The notes beneath the pieces were generated by a model. That model was not told the DNA's origin. It did no database searches and saw nothing but the letters and a program-made list of their open reading frames with translations. Shown here piece by piece: positions 40,800 through 50,280 of a stretch of DNA of 64,000 nt (the first letter of the stretch is position 1; each line of letters begins with the position of its first letter). Position numbers and translations under genes: made by a program. Where the stretch lies: NCBI RefSeq assembly GCF_900142785.1, contig NZ_FRCD01000015.1, positions 1-64,000 on the forward strand, read 5' to 3'. Source of the DNA: Chryseobacterium carnipullorum (GTDB taxonomy: Bacteria > Bacteroidota > Bacteroidia > Flavobacteriales > Weeksellaceae).

Positions 40800-43415
40800 T
40801 TACAAACTCTTCAGCTTTTCTTCTAAGATAACAATTTTATCCTGAGCATCTTTCTGTTTCTGTCGCTCAACTTCTACAATCTCAGGTTTGGCATTGGCTA
40901 CAAATTTTTCATTGGAGAGTTTCTTGTCAACAGAAATAAGGAATCCTTTTAAATAAGCTAATTCTTCTTCCGTCTTCTTTTTTTCTTCTCCTAAATCTAA
41001 ATTCTCACTCAGCGGAATAGAAACTTCAGTCGCTCCTACCAGAAACGTAAAGCTTGGCTTATCTGTTTTTTCACCAAAATGAATGTCTGCAACATTGGCT
41101 AATTTTCTGATCACGGCTTCATTTTCAAAACCTGAAGCACCGGTATACACCTCCACCGCTTCTCTGGGAGAAATTCCTTTTGTCTGACGGTAATTTCTTA
41201 TTCCTGAAATAATCTCTTCAGCAGTTTCAAAGTTTTTGATCATCTCTTCGTTAAATGCTTCAGCTTTTTTCTGCTGGGCAATAACCAAAGCTTCATCGGT
41301 ATTTCTTTCAGAAATTAACTGCCAGATTTCTTCGGATTGGAAAGGCATAAACGGATGCAGAAGTTTCATCAGATCTTCAAAGAAAATAACGGTTCTGTCA
41401 TAAACTTCCTTGGAAACTCCTTCTCCATAATTAGGTTTGATGGCTTCAAGGTACCAACCACAAAAATCATCCCAAATCAATTTATAAATTAAATGAAGAG
41501 CATCAGAGATTCTGAATTTCTCAAACTGCTGGTCAATTTCTGCAATGGTTTTATTTAATTTATTTTCAAACCATTCAATGGCTTGTTTATCTGCATCATT
41601 CAATGGTTTGTCTTCATGTTTCCACATGTTGATCAAACGGAAAGCACTCCAGATTTTCGTCATGAAATTTCTTCCCTGAACCATCAGGTCTTCATCAAAT
41701 AATAAATCATTTCCTGCAGGTGCACTTAAAAGACTTCCTACACGAACGCCATCTGCCCCATATTTAGAAATCAGATCTAAAGGATCGGGTGAGTTGCCTA
41801 ATTGCTTAGACATTTTTCTTCTTTGCTTATCTCTTACAATACCTGTAAAATAAACATTTTTGAATGGAACCTCTTTTCTGTATTCCAATCCGGCCATGAT
41901 CATTCTGGCTACCCAGAAGAAAATAATATCCGGACCTGTTACCAAATCTGATGTCGGATAATAATAATTGATATCTTTATTTTCAGGATCAAGTAATCCA
42001 TCGAAAACAGACATTGGCCACAACCAAGATGAGAACCAGGTGTCAAGAGCATCTTCGTCTTGTTTTAGATCTGATGTTCCGAGGGCAGGGTTTCCTGTTT
42101 TTTCTTTGGCTAAAGCCAGAGCGTCTTCTACATTTTCTGCAACTACAAAATCATTTTCTCCGTCTCCATAATAAAATGCAGGAATCTGCTGTCCCCACCA
42201 AAGCTGACGGGAAATGTTCCAGTCACGGATGTTTTCCATCCAGTGTTTGTAGGTATTTTTAAACTTTTCAGGATAAAATTTAACCTCATCATCCATTACT
42301 ACATCCAAAGCGGGCTTAGCAATTTCAGACATTTTCAGGAACCACTGAACTGAAACTTTAGGCTCAATAACAGCCCCTGTTCTTTCTGATGTTCCTACTT
42401 TATTTACATAGTCTTCTGCTTTCAACAAAAGATCATTTTCCTCTAATTCTTTTGCAATCTGCTTTCTTACATCAAATCTATTCTTACCTGCATAATGCAA
42501 ACCATGCTCGTTAAGATTTCCATCGTCATCCAAAGCATCAATCATTTTCAACTGATGTTTCTGCCCGATTTCGTAGTCATTGACATCGTGAGCGGGTGTG
42601 ATTTTCAAAGCACCGGTTCCAAATTCAATATCTACATATTCGTCTTCGATGATAGGAATTACTCTGCCAACGATCGGTACGATTACATTCTTCCCTTTCA
42701 GATGAGCATATCTTTCGTCATTGGGATTGATACATACTGCAGTATCTCCGAAAATAGTCTCGGGACGTGTAGTCGCAACAGATAAAAACTCTTCTGTTCC
42801 TTCTATTTTATACTTCAGGAAATATAATTTTCCGTTTTGCTCTTTAAATATTACCTCTTCATCAGAGATATTGGTTTTTGCTTCAGGATCCCAGTTGACC
42901 ATTCTGTAGCCTCTGTAGATCAATCCTTTATTGTATAGATCTACAAAGCTTTTGATCACCTGCTGAGACATTTTGTCTTCCAAAGTGAAACGTGTTCTGT
43001 CCCAATCACAAGAGCAACCCAACTTTTTTAACTGCTCGAGGATGGTTCCTCCGTATTTATCGGTCCAATCCCAGGCATGCTTTAAGAATTCCTCGCGGGT
43101 AATATCAGATTTACTGATTCCCTCTGACTTCAGTTTAGCAACAACTTTGGCTTCAGTGGCGATTGAAGCGTGATCTGTGCCCGGAATCCAGCAGGCATTA
43201 AAGCCCTGCATTCTTGCACGGCGGACGAGAACATCTTGAATGGTATTGTTCAGCATATGCCCCATGTGTAATATCCCCGTTACGTTTGGCGGAGGAATTA
43301 CCACAGTATATGGTGGTTTCTCATTAGGTTCGGAATGGAAATATTTGTTTTCCATCCAGAAGTTGTACCATTTCTGTTCAGTTTCCTGTGGATTGTACTT
43401 TTCTGAAATCTGCAT
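40800..43415 (-). CDS. valS: Valyl-tRNA synthetase
   Basis: This class I aminoacyl-tRNA synthetase charges tRNA-Val. The HIGH-type motif is HMGH at 50-53 in PPPNVTGILHMGH, and the KMSKS-type motif is KMSKQLGNSPDP in the middle. Editing and anticodon-binding domains are present, and the C-terminal coiled coil (LEEKLKSL) is typical of ValS. At 871 residues it is full length. It starts from a divergent promoter shared with the DUF1573 gene. Confidence 0.97.
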   Translation of the reverse strand: MQISEKYNPQETEQKWYNFWMENKYFHSEPNEKPPYTVVIPPPNVTGILHMGHMLNNTIQDVLVRRARMQGFNACWIPGTDHASIATEAKVVAKLKSEGISKSDITREEFLKHAWDWTDKYGGTILEQLKKLGCSCDWDRTRFTLEDKMSQQVIKSFVDLYNKGLIYRGYRMVNWDPEAKTNISDEEVIFKEQNGKLYFLKYKIEGTEEFLSVATTRPETIFGDTAVCINPNDERYAHLKGKNVIVPIVGRVIPIIEDEYVDIEFGTGALKITPAHDVNDYEIGQKHQLKMIDALDDDGNLNEHGLHYAGKNRFDVRKQIAKELEENDLLLKAEDYVNKVGTSERTGAVIEPKVSVQWFLKMSEIAKPALDVVMDDEVKFYPEKFKNTYKHWMENIRDWNISRQLWWGQQIPAFYYGDGENDFVVAENVEDALALAKEKTGNPALGTSDLKQDEDALDTWFSSWLWPMSVFDGLLDPENKDINYYYPTSDLVTGPDIIFFWVARMIMAGLEYRKEVPFKNVYFTGIVRDKQRRKMSKQLGNSPDPLDLISKYGADGVRVGSLLSAPAGNDLLFDEDLMVQGRNFMTKIWSAFRLINMWKHEDKPLNDADKQAIEWFENKLNKTIAEIDQQFEKFRISDALHLIYKLIWDDFCGWYLEAIKPNYGEGVSKEVYDRTVIFFEDLMKLLHPFMPFQSEEIWQLISERNTDEALVIAQQKKAEAFNEEMIKNFETAEEIISGIRNYRQTKGISPREAVEVYTGASGFENEAVIRKLANVADIHFGEKTDKPSFTFLVGATEVSIPLSENLDLGEEKKKTEEELAYLKGFLISVDKKLSNEKFVANAKPEIVEVERQKQKDAQDKIVILEEKLKSL

Positions 43416-43444
43416 AAAATTCTATTTCTTTTGCTTACAATTTG

Positions 43445-43452
43445 CAAAAATA
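43445..43452 (-). promoter_or_regulatory. Candidate -7 element of valS
   Basis: The minus strand reads TATTTTTG, matching TAnnTTTG, 29 bases upstream of the valS start codon. It is 43 bases from a divergent -7 element. Confidence 0.5.
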
Positions 43453-43494
43453 GTCTAAAGAAAAAAAATTTTAAGTATGAATTAAAATAATTTT

Positions 43495-43502
43495 TAACTT
43501 TG
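43495..43502 (+). promoter_or_regulatory. Candidate -7 element of the DUF1573 gene
   Basis: TAACTTTG matches TAnnTTTG and lies 42 bases upstream of the ATG at 43545, giving a leader of about 37 bases. Confidence 0.55.
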
Positions 43503-43544
43503 TTTCTCAAAATTTATCTAACAAACATATTAACATTCAAGAAT

Positions 43545-44009
43545 ATGAAAAAATTAATTGCAGGAATTGCATTATTTGGAACATTTGCATTGGCATCTGC
43601 ACAGACTATTACATTTGATAAAACTACATTTGACTATGGTACGATCAAGCCAAGTGCAGACGGTACAAGATTTTTCACTGTAACCAATACAGGTGACAAA
43701 CCTTTGATCCTTTCCAATGTAAAGCCTTCTTGCGGATGTACGACTCCTGAGTTTAGCCAGGACCCTATCATGCCAGGAAAGTCTGCGAAAATAAAAGTAG
43801 GATACAATACTACTCTTAATGGACCTTTCAATAAAATGATTGAAGTTTTCTCTAACGACCCGGCTAACAGCAGAAGTGTTATCTACATCAAAGGTAATGT
43901 AGACGCCAGCGCTCCTGAACCCAAACCCTTAACAGCCGAAGAGCAGAAAGCAGCAGCTAAAGCTGAAAAAAAAGCAGCTAAACTTGCAAAAAAAGCCGCC
44001 GCAAAGTAA
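43545..44009 (+). CDS. Secreted DUF1573 domain protein
   Basis: This 154-residue exported protein has a signal peptide (MKKLIAGIALFGTFALASAQ) and one DUF1573 domain (Ig-like, about 25-125) with FTVTNTGDKPLILSNVKPSC and CGCTTPEFSQDPIMPGKSAKI. The C-terminal 30 residues are a lysine/alanine/glutamate-rich tail. The role is unknown; family members are abundant envelope proteins in Bacteroidota. The start at 43545 is supported by the signal peptide and by the -7 element. Confidence 0.9.
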   Translation: MKKLIAGIALFGTFALASAQTITFDKTTFDYGTIKPSADGTRFFTVTNTGDKPLILSNVKPSCGCTTPEFSQDPIMPGKSAKIKVGYNTTLNGPFNKMIEVFSNDPANSRSVIYIKGNVDASAPEPKPLTAEEQKAAAKAEKKAAKLAKKAAAK

Positions 44010-44031
44010 TCTCTACTCAAAAAAATAAAGG

Positions 44032-44059
44032 AACCGTCTTCAATGAAGACGGTTTTTTT
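44032..44059 (+). terminator. Terminator after the DUF1573 gene
   Basis: AACCGTCTTC (44032-44041) and GAAGACGGTT (44045-44054) pair around AAT and are followed by a T run. Confidence 0.9.
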
Positions 44060-44069
44060 ATTACATTTA

Positions 44070-44160
44070 AATAAGATATTAGAAATTAGAGGCTAGAAGT
44101 TAGATTTTAGACATCAGACATCACACTTAGGAACTTAAAATGAGAGGTGAGTTAGAGATC
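44070..44160. repeat. Degenerate AGA/TTAGA-type low-complexity stretch
   Basis: Several overlapping copies of TTAGAAATTAGAGG-, TTAGATTTTAGA- and CATCAGACATCA-like words occur in a row. Similar decayed repeats are frequent in intergenic DNA of Chryseobacterium-type genomes. No gene is seen here. Confidence 0.45.
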
Positions 44161-44228
44161 TTTTCTTCATGTATTGGCCCCGCAATCTTTAATTTTTTTA
44201 ATTTTTTCAATCTTTAAATATAAAAAAC

Positions 44229-45098
44229 ATGGACACCAATTTCTCAGATGACTTCCTGGTAAAGGGAAAATTTTCAATAAAAAAAAGCTCAACCGCCTAT
44301 GAAGGAAAGCTCACCAAGGAGGAAGGAGTGCAGCTATTAATCAAAGAGAAAGAAAAACTCCGCGAGCTGCAGGAAAAACTTTATGCTGACGGCAGCCAGT
44401 CTCTGCTTGTCATTCTTCAGGCGATGGATGCTGCCGGAAAAGACAGCCTTATCGAGCATGTTTTCGGAGGTGTAAATCCACAGGGCTGTAATGTGACCAG
44501 CTTTAAAACCCCAACCTCTAAAGAATACTCCCACGATTTCTTGTGGAGGCATTACCTTGCTCTTCCCCAGAAAGGAATGATCGGTATCTTCAACAGATCC
44601 CACTATGAAAGTGTCTTGGTATGTAAAGTTCATCCGGAATATAACCTCAGCGAAAGGACATGGTCTTCTGTGAAGGATTTTGATGATACTTTCTGGAAAA
44701 ACAGATATGAGAGTATCAGAAATTTTGAACAACATCTTGCCCAAAACGGAACTACGATTGTAAAAATATTTTTAAATGTCTCCAAAGATGAACAAAAGAA
44801 AAGACTGCTGGACAGAATCAACGAACAGGAGAAGAACTGGAAATTTTCTGCAGCCGATCTTCCGGAAAGGGCATTATTCCCGCAATATATGGAAGCTTAT
44901 GAAACGGCTATCAACGAAACTTCAAAAGATAATGCTCCCTGGTATGTACTTCCCGCAGACAATAAATGGTTTGCAAGAGTAGCAGCCGTACAGATCATTA
45001 TCGATACCCTGGAAAAGATGAATCTCAAATATCCTCAGTTGGGAAAAAAGGAAAGGGCGGAGCTTGATGAAGCTAAGAAAACACTTGACAACGAGTAA
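44229..45098 (+). CDS. Polyphosphate kinase 2 family phosphotransferase
   Basis: This 289-residue cytoplasmic PPK2 enzyme transfers phosphate between polyphosphate and nucleotides. Walker A is AMDAAGKDS with Lys71, followed by FGGVNPQGCNVTSFK and SHDFLWRHYLALP. The lid/Walker B region is FNRSHYESVLV. The sequence fits the single-domain PPK2 group. Whether it prefers AMP, ADP or GDP cannot be told. It stands upstream of rnpB without evident coupling. Confidence 0.92.
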   Translation: MDTNFSDDFLVKGKFSIKKSSTAYEGKLTKEEGVQLLIKEKEKLRELQEKLYADGSQSLLVILQAMDAAGKDSLIEHVFGGVNPQGCNVTSFKTPTSKEYSHDFLWRHYLALPQKGMIGIFNRSHYESVLVCKVHPEYNLSERTWSSVKDFDDTFWKNRYESIRNFEQHLAQNGTTIVKIFLNVSKDEQKKRLLDRINEQEKNWKFSAADLPERALFPQYMEAYETAINETSKDNAPWYVLPADNKWFARVAAVQIIIDTLEKMNLKYPQLGKKERAELDEAKKTLDNE

Positions 45099-45140
45099 GT
45101 TCAGCTTAAATCATTAATTTAAAGTCAATTAAATAAAAAA

Positions 45141-45469
45141 ATCACGAGAAAATCTATAAGCCGGATTTTGTTCTTCCTGAGAAGTGCCTGTTATTTATCT
45201 GCGTCTTACATTGCTGCAAAACTTGAGCTGATTACCCCTCGGCTTTCAGGACGAGCCGCCCCTAATTTCCATTGCTGAAAAGAACCGATATACTTATCAT
45301 TGCACCGCAAAGAGTTTACCTGGTTTCACTACAGCCGAACTGTACTTGCTTTCTGTTGCACTTGTCCTACCCTCACGGGTGACGGATGTTATCCGCTTTG
45401 CTGCTCTATGGTGTCCGGACTTTCCTACCCCTGCCGAAGCAGGAATCAACAAGCCGATTTTCTCGCGGT
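45141..45469 (-). ncRNA. rnpB: RNase P RNA
   Basis: This is the catalytic RNA that trims the 5' leader of pre-tRNAs. On the minus strand the conserved GGAAAGTCCGGACACCATAG-type segment follows the start. Near the 3' end lies the signature CCGGCTTATAGAT. Helix P1 is formed by CGAGAAAATC at both ends. The length of about 330 nucleotides suits a type A RNA. A -7 element TATCTTTG precedes it at 45472-45479, and the 3' end runs into a T tract. Confidence 0.95.
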
Positions 45470-45470
45470 T

Positions 45471-45507
45471 GCAAAGATACATATTATTTGGTGATATGTA
45501 TCTTTGC
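45471..45507. repeat. Perfect 14-bp inverted repeat at the rnpB promoter
   Basis: GCAAAGATACATAT (45471-45484) and ATATGTATCTTTGC (45494-45507) are exact reverse complements around a 9-base loop. Each arm contains TATCTTTG in outward orientation, so the right arm carries a second, plus-strand -7 element (45499-45506). Confidence 0.8.
45472..45479 (-). promoter_or_regulatory. -7 element of rnpB inside a perfect palindrome
   Basis: The minus strand reads TATCTTTG immediately before the RNA start. It is part of the left arm of the palindrome 45471-45507. Confidence 0.65.
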
Positions 45508-45722
45508 CAATAAGGTTATTCAGGCTTTGATAAAGAAGATCGTTATTTTCAGTTTTTTGACTAACGGAGGGGAAGTGTATTCCTACCAAATATTAAATCT
45601 TCTTATTCATTAACTCACTCTCAAATCATCGTTAAATCATCAAAATATTGTCTCAATAAATTATCCTGTCATCATATCAACAAATCACTGCATTATTATT
45701 ATCTTCGTGCCATTATATACCT

Positions 45723-46214
45723 ATGACTTCCAGAGAAAAAGAATTTGCGCAACTTATTAAAGATAATCAAGGCTTGATTATTAAAGTTTCGCGTCTCTAT
45801 ACCAATTCTCTTGAAGATGAAGAGGACCTGTTTCAGGAGATCGTACTACAGCTTTGGAGAAGCTACGATTCTTTTAAAGGGAACTCCAAAATTTCTACGT
45901 GGATGTACCGCGTAGCCCTGAATACAGCCATTACTCTTTTCAGAAAAAAAAGCAAAAGCCTTCCTACGAACGAGCTGGATATCAACCACAGAGATTTTGT
46001 GGAAGATGATGATGACAAGCAGCAGCAGATTTCACTTCTGTATACCGTGATCAAAACCCTGCCGAATGTAGAAAGAGCGATTGTAATGATGTACCTTGAC
46101 GACCTGCCTTATAAGGATATTGCAGAAAACCTTGGGATCACCGAGGTCAATGCGCGTGTGAAAATGAACAGATTAAAGAAAACCCTTAAAGAACAGATGG
46201 AAAAATATGCCTGA
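45723..46214 (+). CDS. ECF-type RNA polymerase sigma factor
   Basis: This 163-residue group IV sigma factor has region 2 (EEDLFQEIVLQLWRSYDSF, then FKGNSKISTWMYRVALNTAI) and region 4 (LPNVERAIVMMYLDDL and YKDIAENLGITEVNARVKMN). It directs RNA polymerase to a stress or surface-related regulon that is not visible here. The stop overlaps the start of the next gene by eight bases, so its membrane partner is translationally coupled. Confidence 0.92.
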   Translation: MTSREKEFAQLIKDNQGLIIKVSRLYTNSLEDEEDLFQEIVLQLWRSYDSFKGNSKISTWMYRVALNTAITLFRKKSKSLPTNELDINHRDFVEDDDDKQQQISLLYTVIKTLPNVERAIVMMYLDDLPYKDIAENLGITEVNARVKMNRLKKTLKEQMEKYA

Positions 46215-46881
46215 TTTTGATTTAGACAGCTTTAAGAAAACATGGCAGGAACAACCTGTTCAACCCAAATATGACAGCTCCGAAATTCTTCAGATGCTGA
46301 ACAAAAAGTCGCGCAATTATGTGAAATATATTTTCTGGATCAGTGTGGCAGAGTTTTTATTCTTTTCTGTTCTGGGATTATTTTATTTCTTTCAGGATGA
46401 GGAGTCAGACAGTTTCCGTAAGATATTAGAAAAGCTTGGAGCTCAGGAAGCTCCTGAAATAGAAACCAATTTCGATCATGCTTATTTAGCGATTAAAGTT
46501 TTAAGTCTTCTGATCACGTTTTATTTTGTTCTGAAGTTTTATCAGAATTACCGCAAAATAAAAATTGAAGAAAATCTCAAAGGTCTCATTATAAGAATCA
46601 TTAAATTCAAGAAAACGGTTAATGCTTTTATTCTGATCAGTATTGCCTTGCTGGTCGCTTTTACTTTTGTATTTACAGCTTTCATTTTTTATATTTTAAA
46701 TTCTCAGAATGTACAGCCTTCCAATTCCAATCTCATCATTGTTATTATCGGGATCATTGTCAGTACCGTATTATGTGTGCTTCTGATCTGGCTTTATTAC
46801 AGACTTGTGTATGGAATTATTATCAGAAAACTTGATCGAAATTTAAAACAGCTTAAAGACATAGATTCTCAGGAAAATTAG
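46207..46881 (+). CDS. Membrane protein coupled to the ECF sigma factor
   Basis: This 224-residue protein has about four hydrophobic helices (near 41-60, 92-108, 136-162 and 172-199) with a short cytoplasmic N-terminus. It has no recognisable anti-sigma ZAS motif. The eight-base overlap with the sigma-factor gene makes an anti-sigma or sensor role likely by position; this is inference. Confidence 0.78.
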   Translation: MPDFDLDSFKKTWQEQPVQPKYDSSEILQMLNKKSRNYVKYIFWISVAEFLFFSVLGLFYFFQDEESDSFRKILEKLGAQEAPEIETNFDHAYLAIKVLSLLITFYFVLKFYQNYRKIKIEENLKGLIIRIIKFKKTVNAFILISIALLVAFTFVFTAFIFYILNSQNVQPSNSNLIIVIIGIIVSTVLCVLLIWLYYRLVYGIIIRKLDRNLKQLKDIDSQEN

Positions 46882-46939
46882 CATAAACAGGCATCAGTTC
46901 AAGATTTTTCATTAATTTTATTCCACCAAATCTTAAACT

Positions 46940-48568
46940 ATGCCATTATCTTACGTCTATGGAGCTTCTTCCATTCCATTATTGGGACAAACAATCGGAG
47001 GAAACCTTAAAAAGACTGTTGAAAAATACCCCAATCAGGAAGCTTTAGTCTGCGTTCATCAGAATTACAGAGCTACATATCAGGAATTTTATAATCAGAC
47101 AACCGCTGTTGCCAAAGCTTTAATTTTTTCAGGGGCAAAAGCAGGAGACAGAATCGGAATCTGGTCTTCAAACCGCTATGAATGGGTCTTACTTCAATAT
47201 GCCACTGCCCGGATAGGAACCATCTTAGTCAATATCAATCCTGCCTACAGAACTCATGAACTCACCTACGTCATTAATCAATCCGGTATTCGTTTTATTT
47301 TTTCTTCTTTAAGCTTTAAAACAAGCAATTATAAAGAATTGGTAGAATATGCAAAGGAAGTCTGCCCCAGTCTGGAACATGAAATTTTCTTTGATGATAA
47401 CTGGGAGGATTTTTTAAATAAGGGACAGGATATTTCAGATGACACGCTTCACAGTTTTGAAGACCATGTACAGTTTGATGATGCTGTGAATATCCAGTAT
47501 ACTTCGGGAACGACAGGTTTTCCAAAAGGGGTCACCCTTTCCCATCATAATATTTTAAATAACGGATATTCTATAGGAGTACGCTTAAAATACTCGCAAA
47601 ATGATCGTGTCTGCATTCCGGTTCCGTTTTATCATTGCTTTGGAATGGTGATCGGAAATATATGCTGTACAGCTCACGGAGCATGTATGGTGATTCCCAA
47701 TGACAGTTTCGATCCGGATATTACGCTAAAAGCTGTTTCTGATGAAAAATGCACTTCTTTATATGGAGTTCCCACTATGTTTATCGCAGAACTGGCGGTT
47801 AAGGATTTTGACACCTATGATTTTTCAAATTTAAGAACCGGGGTCATGGCGGGCTCGGTCTGCCCTCCAGAGATCATGAAAAAGGTAGAAAATCTTATGA
47901 ATATTAAAGAAATGAGCATTTGCTATGGCATGACGGAAACGTCTCCTGTTTCTACGCAGACGCTCATCGGGACACCATTGGAAAAGCAGGTCAGTACCGT
48001 AGGAACAGTCCAGGATCACCTTGAAATAAAGATCATTGACGAAAACGGAAAGACGGTAGAACGCGGTGAGCACGGTGAACTCTGTACGAGAGGTTATTCT
48101 GTCATGCTGAAATACTGGAATGATCCCGAAAACACAAAAAAAGTACTGGACGATGCCCGATGGATGCATACCGGTGATATGGCTGTCATGGATGACGAAG
48201 GTTATATTACCATCTCAGGAAGAATAAAAGACCTGATCATTCGTGGTGGTGAAAATATTTCTCCTAAAGAAATCGAAGATTTTCTGTATACGTATGTCAA
48301 TATTCTTGATGTACAGATCATTGGAATTCCGAGTGAAAAATATGGCGAAGAAATAATGGCCTGGATAAAAGTCCGAAAAGGTTTTGATATAACGGAAGCT
48401 GAACTTCTGGACTATTGCAAAGGAAGAATTGCTCACTATAAAATTCCGAAATACTGGAAATTTGTGGATGAATTTCCGATGACGATCTCAGGGAAAATAC
48501 GAAAAGTAGAAATGCGTGAGATCTCTATAAAAGAATTACAACTGGATACATTGAAACAGCGTTCCTAG
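46940..48568 (+). CDS. AMP-binding acyl-CoA synthetase
   Basis: This adenylate-forming enzyme activates a fatty or other carboxylic acid with CoA. Motifs are YTSGTTGFPKGVTLSHHN, GVPTMF, YGMTETSPVS, the TGDMAVMDDEGYI segment, and the hinge plus C-terminal GGENISPKEIEDFL. The catalytic lysine region SGKIRKVEMRE is near the end. At 542 residues it fits medium/long-chain fatty acyl-CoA ligases. The exact chain length is unknown. A bidirectional terminator separates it from rpoN. Confidence 0.92.
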   Translation: MPLSYVYGASSIPLLGQTIGGNLKKTVEKYPNQEALVCVHQNYRATYQEFYNQTTAVAKALIFSGAKAGDRIGIWSSNRYEWVLLQYATARIGTILVNINPAYRTHELTYVINQSGIRFIFSSLSFKTSNYKELVEYAKEVCPSLEHEIFFDDNWEDFLNKGQDISDDTLHSFEDHVQFDDAVNIQYTSGTTGFPKGVTLSHHNILNNGYSIGVRLKYSQNDRVCIPVPFYHCFGMVIGNICCTAHGACMVIPNDSFDPDITLKAVSDEKCTSLYGVPTMFIAELAVKDFDTYDFSNLRTGVMAGSVCPPEIMKKVENLMNIKEMSICYGMTETSPVSTQTLIGTPLEKQVSTVGTVQDHLEIKIIDENGKTVERGEHGELCTRGYSVMLKYWNDPENTKKVLDDARWMHTGDMAVMDDEGYITISGRIKDLIIRGGENISPKEIEDFLYTYVNILDVQIIGIPSEKYGEEIMAWIKVRKGFDITEAELLDYCKGRIAHYKIPKYWKFVDEFPMTISGKIRKVEMREISIKELQLDTLKQRS

Positions 48569-48614
48569 AAAATCTCCCACAGATATCACAGAGATTTTTA
48601 GATTAAAAATAAAG

Positions 48615-48638
48615 AAAGCCCGGAAATTCCGGGCTTTT
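48615..48638. terminator. Bidirectional terminator between the acyl-CoA synthetase and rpoN genes
   Basis: AAAGCCCGG (48615-48623) and CCGGGCTTT (48629-48637) pair around AAATT. T-rich sequence follows on both strands, and the two genes converge. Confidence 0.9.
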
Positions 48639-48658
48639 ACTTATTTATAGATCACTTA

Positions 48659-50122
48659 TTAAAGTTCTTTTCTTAATCTGGCAACCGGAATATTCAGTTG
48701 TTCACGGTATTTGGCGATCGTTCTTCTGGCAATATTGTAGCCCTGTTCTTTCAGGATGACTACCAGAGCATCATCGGTAAGAGGTTTTCTCTTATTTTCT
48801 TTACTGATCACTTCCTGAAGATGCGTTTTGATTTCTTTCGTAGAAACTTCTTCCCCATCATCATTGGTCAGACTGTCTGAGAACAGGTCTTTCAGATAAA
48901 TGATTCCGTTCGATGTATCAGCATATTTACTTTTTACTACTCTTGAAATGGTAGAAATATCAAATCCAGTGATATCTGCAATATCTTTCAGAATCATTGG
49001 CTTCAGTGATTTCTCGTCACCGGTAATGAAATATTCCTTCTGGAATTTCACAATAGCCGTGATGGTTTGCAACAAGGTATTCTGGCGCTGATTAATAGCA
49101 TCGATATACCATTTGGCAGCATCCAATTTCTGTTTAATAAATAAAGCGGCCTGCTTGTGTTCCGAAGAATTTTTATCATGAGAATAGGTCGTCAGGATAT
49201 CTTTATATTCTTCAGAGACTCTTAATGTAGGTGCATTTTTGCTATTAAGCATTGGGATCACCATTCCATCTTTCACCTGAATCACAAAATCCGGAATAAT
49301 TTCCTGGTTGATGGTGATGGTTTGGGTATCAAAGTTCCCTCCTACTTTAGGGGAAAGCTTTGAAATCTCATCAAGGGCATCTTTCAGATCTTCTTCTTCG
49401 ATATCGTATTTCTGGATGATCTTATTGTAATGCTTATTGGTAAGGGCATCGAACTGGTGTCTCAGAATATTGGCAGCCAGAGATACGGCTTTATCAGAGC
49501 TTACTTTCTTTTCGATCTGAAGCAACAGGCATTCCTGAAGTCCACGGGCTCCTACCCCAGGCGGATCAAGCTTCTGGATATAATTTTCCAGGATATCATC
49601 TACTTTTTCTTTGGTGGTATAAATTCCCTGTGAGAAAGCAAGATCATCTACAATCGCTTTGATTTCCCTTCTTAAATAGCCATCCGTATCAAGATTTCCG
49701 ATCACATATTCTGCGATCTTCTCATCTTCGTCACTGATATTGATCAAACGGATCTGCTCCAGAAGATAATCATATAAAGACTGTCCTTCCGTCAGAAGAC
49801 TTTCGTTATCAAATTCCTCGTCGTCCGGAGAATAGTTGCTGGATGCAGTTTTATAGCTGGGTTCATCGTCATAGATATACTCGTTGACGTCAAAATCTGT
49901 TTCAATACTTGCTGTCCCTTCATCCTGATAAGCGTCTTCAAGAGAAGAAAAATCGTCTTCTTTAGGATCTTCCTTTACAATTTCCAAAGCAGGATTCTCT
50001 TCTAGCTCTCTTTCCAGCTCCTCTTCGAATTCCAGGGTGTGAAGCTGAATAAGCTTCATCAGCTGGATCTGCTGAGGTGCCAGCTTCTGTCCTAACTTGA
50101 GTTGTAAGTGTTGTTTAAGCAT
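48659..50122 (-). CDS. rpoN: RNA polymerase sigma-54 factor
   Basis: This 487-residue sigma factor binds -24/-12 promoters. The N-terminal glutamine-rich region I (LKQHLQLKLGQKLAPQQIQL) is followed by an acidic linker, the core-binding region, and the RpoN box ARRTIAKYRE (465-474). The partner enhancer-binding proteins are not in this window. Confidence 0.96.
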   Translation of the reverse strand: MLKQHLQLKLGQKLAPQQIQLMKLIQLHTLEFEEELERELEENPALEIVKEDPKEDDFSSLEDAYQDEGTASIETDFDVNEYIYDDEPSYKTASSNYSPDDEEFDNESLLTEGQSLYDYLLEQIRLINISDEDEKIAEYVIGNLDTDGYLRREIKAIVDDLAFSQGIYTTKEKVDDILENYIQKLDPPGVGARGLQECLLLQIEKKVSSDKAVSLAANILRHQFDALTNKHYNKIIQKYDIEEEDLKDALDEISKLSPKVGGNFDTQTITINQEIIPDFVIQVKDGMVIPMLNSKNAPTLRVSEEYKDILTTYSHDKNSSEHKQAALFIKQKLDAAKWYIDAINQRQNTLLQTITAIVKFQKEYFITGDEKSLKPMILKDIADITGFDISTISRVVKSKYADTSNGIIYLKDLFSDSLTNDDGEEVSTKEIKTHLQEVISKENKRKPLTDDALVVILKEQGYNIARRTIAKYREQLNIPVARLRKEL

Positions 50123-50240
50123 ATTAGTCTTTGTGTTTTAACATAACATATTCTACGAATTTAATAAATTAATTCGACAAAAAACACATTTAGCATGATT
50201 TTTGCATTATCTTATTAACATAATAAACTATCAGAAAATA

Positions 50241-50274
50241 AAAAAGCCTTAATTTTTACATTAAGGCTTTTTTT
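50241..50274 (-). terminator. Terminator after asnS
   Basis: AAAAAGCCTTAA and TTAAGGCTTTTTTT pair around an 8-base AT-rich loop. It lies seven bases after the asnS stop on the minus strand. Confidence 0.9.
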
Positions 50275-50280
50275 ATTGGT

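Noticed and set aside
44070..44160. CRISPR-like repeats
   Set aside because: The words are short and irregular with no fixed spacers; no cas genes are nearby.
45141..45469. Short open frames on both strands in this region
   Set aside because: The sequence is RNase P RNA with conserved core and P1 helix; the frames are accidental.
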